Source of the DNA: Chitinophagaceae bacterium
Lineage (GTDB): Bacteria; Bacteroidota; Bacteroidia; Chitinophagales; Chitinophagaceae
Assembly (NCBI GenBank): GCA_019455085.1
Contig: JACFNA010000009.1
Span: 1 to 35,674 of the forward strand
DNA: 35,674 nt
Direction: 5' to 3'
Below are positions 32,081 through 35,674 of this stretch, piece by piece (the first letter of the stretch is position 1; the number at the start of each line of letters is the position of its first letter). The translations under genes and the position numbers were made by a program. The notes below the pieces were generated by a model. It was not told the DNA's origin. It made no database searches and was given only the letters and a program-made list of their open reading frames with translations.

Positions 32081-33350
32081 TCGATTGATGCCTCCGGGAT
32101 TAAAGAGCCCGCTCGACTTTAGTCTCCGGCTTCCGGCATTTGAAATAGCTACCCTGAAAAACGGTGTGCAGGTTTATCAGGTAAACGGCGGGGCCGAGGA
32201 TGTGATAAAAATAGACTGGGTATTCGAAGCCGGAAATGTTTTTGAAAATAAAAATGGGGTGGCCGCTGCCACCAGGGAGTTAATAAATAGTGGCACCTCG
32301 AATAAGAGCGCCTATGATATCAGCAATCAATTTGAGTATTATGGAGCGTATTATTCGACAGCAGGCTTTAGCGAGAATGCAGTGATAACGGTTAATTCGC
32401 TTACAAAGCATATAGGCGATTTGTTATCCGTTGTAAGAGAGATACTGACTGATGCTGCATTTCCGGAAGATGAGGTGGCGCTTTATAAGCAAAACCGAAT
32501 ACAGCGATTGAAGGTGTATCTCAAGAAGTCGGAGTTTCTGGCAGACAGGCTGGTGAATGAAGCTTTGTTTGGGGCAGACCATCCCTATGGCAGAAAAGTG
32601 GAAATTGAGGATATTGAAAAGATAGACAGAGAGAGCCTTATCGCATTTTACAAGAGCTATTTTCAGGGGGGTAATTGCCGGATTTTCGTGTCAGGGAAAT
32701 TCACTGAAAAAGTGGTAAGCCTGTTGAACGAGTTTTTTGGAGACTTGAAGTTTACTTCTAAAAAGAAAATAACTCCGGCAGCGTTGCATCCGATGAAGGA
32801 GAAGGTGTTGCATCGCGTTGTGAATAGGGAAGGTGTACAGGGCGCAATTCGTCTGGCCAGAACGTTTCCGGTACTGACTGATCCTGATTATAAACCGGCA
32901 TTGGTACTGAATACGTTGCTTGGCGGATATTTCGGGTCGAGGCTGATGTCTAATATCAGGGAGGAGAAGGGATATACGTATGGTATTTACAGTTATATTC
33001 AACACTATCCTGATGTAGGTGTATGGCAGGTAGCAACGGAGGCAGGGAGAGATGTGGCAGAGGCAGCTATCGAAGAGTCGTTTAAGGAGATGAAGGTGCT
33101 GTGTGAGACTAAAGTGCAGGATGATGAACTGAAATTAGTAAAGAACTATATGTTGGGTAAGAGGCTGGCCTCGCTTGATGGGCCTTTCAAAGTAATGGAA
33201 AGGATAAAGGGACTGGTGCTAAATGATGTGGATCAATCCTTTTTTGAAGAGACTGTGGAAGTAATCAAAGGAGTGACTGCCGACCAACTCCAGGAGTTAG
33301 CTGTTAAGTATCTGCAGAGAAAGTCGTTTTATAATGTGCTGGTAATTTAA
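32064..33350 (+). CDS. M16 family non-catalytic partner subunit
   Basis: This 428-residue M16 protein lacks the HXXEH motif (the equivalent segment is ATRELINSGTS) but keeps the substrate-binding R-Y region in SRLMSNIREEKGYTYGIYSY. That is the normal layout of the inactive partner in two-chain M16B peptidases. Its frame continues upstream to 31965 inside the previous gene. The ATG at 32064 (or 32073, which overlaps the upstream stop by 8 bases) is the better start. The overlap predicts translational coupling and equal amounts of the two subunits. Confidence 0.88.
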   Translation: MKDMIDRLMPPGLKSPLDFSLRLPAFEIATLKNGVQVYQVNGGAEDVIKIDWVFEAGNVFENKNGVAAATRELINSGTSNKSAYDISNQFEYYGAYYSTAGFSENAVITVNSLTKHIGDLLSVVREILTDAAFPEDEVALYKQNRIQRLKVYLKKSEFLADRLVNEALFGADHPYGRKVEIEDIEKIDRESLIAFYKSYFQGGNCRIFVSGKFTEKVVSLLNEFFGDLKFTSKKKITPAALHPMKEKVLHRVVNREGVQGAIRLARTFPVLTDPDYKPALVLNTLLGGYFGSRLMSNIREEKGYTYGIYSYIQHYPDVGVWQVATEAGRDVAEAAIEESFKEMKVLCETKVQDDELKLVKNYMLGKRLASLDGPFKVMERIKGLVLNDVDQSFFEETVEVIKGVTADQLQELAVKYLQRKSFYNVLVI

Positions 33351-33362
33351 AATATTAAAGCT

Positions 33363-33704
33363 ATGGGGTTTATTATTCGAGTTTTAGTTTCTGCGCTGGT
33401 GGCCTATGGCCTTGCATCGTTCCTGGAGCCACATATTGTCATAGGCTCCTATGGCACGGCTATACTCTTTGTGTTGTTGTTGGGTATCCTGAATCTGCTT
33501 GTCAAGCCCATTTTGGTATTGCTCACACTCCCGGTTACAGTGTTCACACTCGGTATCTTCCTGATAGTGCTCAATGTGCTGATGGTGCTGCTTGCGGGTA
33601 AGCTGATGAATGGTGTCCATATTCAGAGTTTTTGGTGGGCGCTTGTGTTCGGGGTGCTTCTTAGCTTCTTTACTACTGTGGCTATGAAGATAGGCCAGAA
33701 GTAA
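33363..33704 (+). CDS. Phage holin family 4-type small membrane protein (PF04020)
   Basis: This 113-residue protein has four hydrophobic helices and the family-typical LLGILNLLVKPILVLLTLPVTVFTLGIF core (seen as GILNLLVKPILVLLTLP). Despite the name, such proteins are widespread chromosomal membrane proteins of unknown function, and no phage gene is near. It starts 12 bases after the M16 partner gene and is probably in the same operon. Confidence 0.82.
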   Translation: MGFIIRVLVSALVAYGLASFLEPHIVIGSYGTAILFVLLLGILNLLVKPILVLLTLPVTVFTLGIFLIVLNVLMVLLAGKLMNGVHIQSFWWALVFGVLLSFFTTVAMKIGQK

Positions 33705-33779
33705 TAGAGACAGATAACATGTATTATAAAACGTAAATACGCTCCGGCTTTTTGATGAGCTATCCTTTGTCAGAACAGG

Positions 33780-34577
33780 TTATAGTCTGACTCTGAAGTC
33801 CTGCTTCACCAGAAACTCTTTCCTGAAAAAAACGAGGCCTATAAAAAACAAATCGATAGTCATTGTTACACGCTCATGGGCAATAATCGACTTCCAGGCG
33901 TTTTCCATTTCCCCGCTCCAATGAATATCGTCAAAAATGAAGATGGTGTCGTTGTGCGCTTTAGGCAAAAAATCCAGAAAATAGCGGATAGTAGCCGCTT
34001 CCTTGTGATTGCCATCAATAAACAGAAGATCGATATTCTGATGTGTATTTGTCAGCGAAGGTATTGCATTATCAAAGGTGTCGTTAATAAGCGTGATGTT
34101 ATTGAAATGATTACTGTTGAAAAAAGTTTGTGCAATATGTGCGATTGTTTTTGACCCTTCAATGGTGGTTACATGTGCATCTTCCGATGCAGCAGACAGA
34201 TAGGCGGTGGTAATTCCAAAGGATGTGCCCAATTCAATGATATGTCTGCAATTATAATGGGAAGCGATACGAAAAATAAGCTGTGCAAGCCTCCTGCTTT
34301 TAGGAGAAGCGGCGGCAATGTCTTTCACCCTGCGCATCTTCCCTTTTGTGAGGTGGCTTCCTGCCCCGAAGTCATCTACGGATATCAGGCGGTTGTCTTT
34401 GAGTAGCTGACTTCTGTGCGACTCTATTTGCGCGGTATATGATGGACAGAACTTACTATTTTTGACCTGTTGTATAAAATTGAACACAAAAGGGGAGTGC
34501 ACCCCGTGCCCCTTACTGTTGTGCGCATGCCTGTAAAAGTGCAGGTATTTTTTTGCAAGTTGAAATCGCGAGTACAT
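33780..34577 (-). CDS. Class I SAM-dependent methyltransferase
   Basis: This 265-residue protein has a Rossmann methyltransferase core in its C-terminal two thirds. Motif I is IIELGTSFGITTAYLS (about 115-130), followed by VTTIEG (acidic end of strand 2), LLFIDGNHKEAATIRYF and FIFDDIHWSGEM. The pattern resembles O-methyltransferases of the caffeoyl-CoA/SGNH-like Methyltransf_24 group. The N-terminal about 60 residues (FYRHAHNSKGHGVHSPFVF) are conserved in Bacteroidota homologues. The substrate is unknown. It begins 6 bases after folA and is probably co-transcribed with thyA and folA. Confidence 0.83.
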   Translation of the reverse strand: MYSRFQLAKKYLHFYRHAHNSKGHGVHSPFVFNFIQQVKNSKFCPSYTAQIESHRSQLLKDNRLISVDDFGAGSHLTKGKMRRVKDIAAASPKSRRLAQLIFRIASHYNCRHIIELGTSFGITTAYLSAASEDAHVTTIEGSKTIAHIAQTFFNSNHFNNITLINDTFDNAIPSLTNTHQNIDLLFIDGNHKEAATIRYFLDFLPKAHNDTIFIFDDIHWSGEMENAWKSIIAHERVTMTIDLFFIGLVFFRKEFLVKQDFRVRL

Positions 34578-34583
34578 CAGCTG

Positions 34584-35081
34584 TTATTTCCTTTCCCAGA
34601 CTTCAAAGGTAAATGCATACTTGTGTTTTTCGTCTGCCGGATGTTCGCGCGAAGAAACCCTTTTCCATTCATCAGTTGAGATGGTAGGGTAATGAGTGTC
34701 GCCGTCAATCTGTGCATGGACACGTGTGAGATAAATTCGATTGACGATAGGCATGGTCTCTGCAAAGATTTTTCCTCCTCCGATTATAAATATCTCTTTG
34801 GTATCCGCTTCTTCTGCTTTCTTTATTCCTTCTTCGATGCTGTGTACAACGGTGGTTCCGGGTGCTGACCATGAAGAAGATCCTGTAACTACTATGTTTA
34901 TACGTCCTTTGAGGTCGGAAGCCATAGATTCAAAAGTCTTCCTGCCCATGATGATAGGAAATCCCCAGGTGATATTCTTGAAGTAACGGAAGTCGTCAGG
35001 AAGATTCCAGGCCATTCCACCCCCTGTCCCTATGATATTATTTTCAGAAGCGGCAACGATATGAGAAAGCTTTCTGTCCAT
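34584..35081 (-). CDS. folA: Dihydrofolate reductase
   Basis: This 165-residue enzyme reduces dihydrofolate to tetrahydrofolate with NADPH. Key features: IVAASENNIIGTGGGMAWNLPDDFRYFK (in parts; the catalytic acid is an Asp in LPDDF), the cofactor motif MGRKTFESM and IFIIGGGKIFAE with YLTRVHAQIDGDTHYP near the end. It lies 21 bases after the thymidylate synthase gene, whose product generates dihydrofolate, so the two form a functional pair. Confidence 0.95.
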   Translation of the reverse strand: MDRKLSHIVAASENNIIGTGGGMAWNLPDDFRYFKNITWGFPIIMGRKTFESMASDLKGRINIVVTGSSSWSAPGTTVVHSIEEGIKKAEEADTKEIFIIGGGKIFAETMPIVNRIYLTRVHAQIDGDTHYPTISTDEWKRVSSREHPADEKHKYAFTFEVWERK

Positions 35082-35102
35082 GTCAAATAGTTTATTATAT
35101 GC

Positions 35103-35674
35103 CTATACCGCTACAGGCGCTTTAATGCCCGGGTGAAATTGATAATTCTTAAGGGTAAAGTCTTCATATTTAAAGTCCAGGATGTCCCTTACTTCCGGAT
35201 TGAGTTCCATTTGCGGTAACGGGTATGGGGTCCGGCTCAGTTGAAGTTTAGCCTGATCTACGTGGTTCTTGTAAAGGTGCACATCACCAAAGGTGTGGAC
35301 GAAAGACCCCACCTCCATATTGCAAACCTGAGCCATCATCATAGTTAACAGCGCATAAGACGCGATATTAAATGGCACGCCGAGGAATACATCTGCACTG
35401 CGTTGATAGAGCTGGCAGGATAGTTTTCGTCGTCCGTTTTCGCCGGGTGAGGTGTAAAACTGAAACAGGCAGTGGCAGGGCATGAGTGCCATTTCGGGAA
35501 GTGCTGCCACATTCCAGGCACTCACAATCATGCGGCGGCTGTCAGGATTTGTTCTGAGTTGGTGGATGACATCAAGGATCTGGTCAAACACTTTACCATC
35601 TTTTCCCTCCCAGCTTCTCCACTGATGGCCATACACCGGGCCCAGATCGCCGTTTTCATCCGCCCATTCATCCC
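35103..35674 (-). CDS. thyA: Thymidylate synthase, 5' end beyond the window
   Basis: ThyA converts dUMP to dTMP using methylene-tetrahydrofolate. The visible 190 residues are the C-terminal part. The reading frame stays open to the window edge ([19 protein letters not shown]), so the start lies outside; the GTG at 35636 is not a start. The catalytic cysteine is in [11 protein letters not shown]. Further motifs are [24 protein letters not shown] (in parts), [15 protein letters not shown] and the C-terminal IKAPVAV. It is the first visible gene of the thyA-folA-methyltransferase unit. Confidence 0.96.
   Translation of the reverse strand, partial: DEWADENGDLGPVYGHQWRSWEGKDGKVFDQILDVIHQLRTNPDSRRMIVSAWNVAALPEMALMPCHCLFQFYTSPGENGRRKLSCQLYQRSADVFLGVPFNIASYALLTMMMAQVCNMEVGSFVHTFGDVHLYKNHVDQAKLQLSRTPYPLPQMELNPEVRDILDFKYEDFTLKNYQFHPGIKAPVAV

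Noticed and set aside
33363-33704. Prophage remnant suggested by the holin family name
   Set aside because: PF04020 proteins are common chromosomal membrane proteins; there are no other phage genes, and it sits in an operon-like arrangement with M16 genes.

Overview
The window looks like a chromosomal segment of a member of the Bacteroidota, most likely near Chitinophagaceae. The evidence is a complete alternative complex III cluster joined to an aa3-type oxidase cluster, several Bacteroidota-associated families (IPExxxVDY, GIN/DUF2807 lipoprotein, CarboxypepD_reg-like), few Shine-Dalgarno sequences, and recurrent TA-N2-TTTG -7 promoter boxes upstream of genes. Family placement is inference from protein resemblance; no marker gene such as 16S rRNA is present.

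Layout. 1-426: 3' part of a TMEM175-like channel gene. 492-3095 (minus strand): a small accessory patch with a YdeI/OmdA family gene, a decayed and internally deleted copy of an alkD-like DNA glycosylase gene, a higBA-type toxin-antitoxin pair, and the intact alkD-like gene. 3373-11271: mixed housekeeping and envelope genes (GIN-domain lipoprotein, YggS PLP protein, GH20 hexosaminidase, AI-2E family permease, radical SAM/SPASM protein, carboxypeptidase-regulatory-like protein, PurN).

11548-26986 (plus strand): the respiratory core. actABCDEF encodes alternative complex III, a quinol:cytochrome c oxidoreductase. It is followed by coxB, coxA, cyoE, two cox3-family genes, a subunit IV-like gene and sco. 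Together they cover electron flow from menaquinol through c-type hemes to an A1-type haem-copper oxidase, plus heme O synthesis and CuA assembly. A promoter box lies before actA, a hairpin with flanking A/T runs sits between coxA and cyoE, and a strong intrinsic terminator follows the subunit IV gene. Heme A synthase (ctaA) is not in the window.

27093-29468 (minus): pterin-4a-carbinolamine dehydratase, an IPExxxVDY protein and an M28 peptidase with a PDZ domain. 29536-33704 (plus): a retropepsin-like protease with PDZ, an M16 peptidase pair (one catalytic, one non-catalytic) and a PF04020-type small membrane protein. 33780 to the end (minus): methyltransferase, folA and thyA (cut by the window edge), a thymidylate/folate unit.

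I see no tRNA, rRNA, CRISPR array, transposase or prophage. Most of the window is recognisable biology. The most unusual items are the ActA variant with an extra N-terminal heme domain (six CXXCH in total), the toxin-antitoxin pair lodged between a dead and a live alkD copy, and several genes whose -7 boxes are so close to the ATG that leaderless transcripts are likely. I found no convincing wholly new system.
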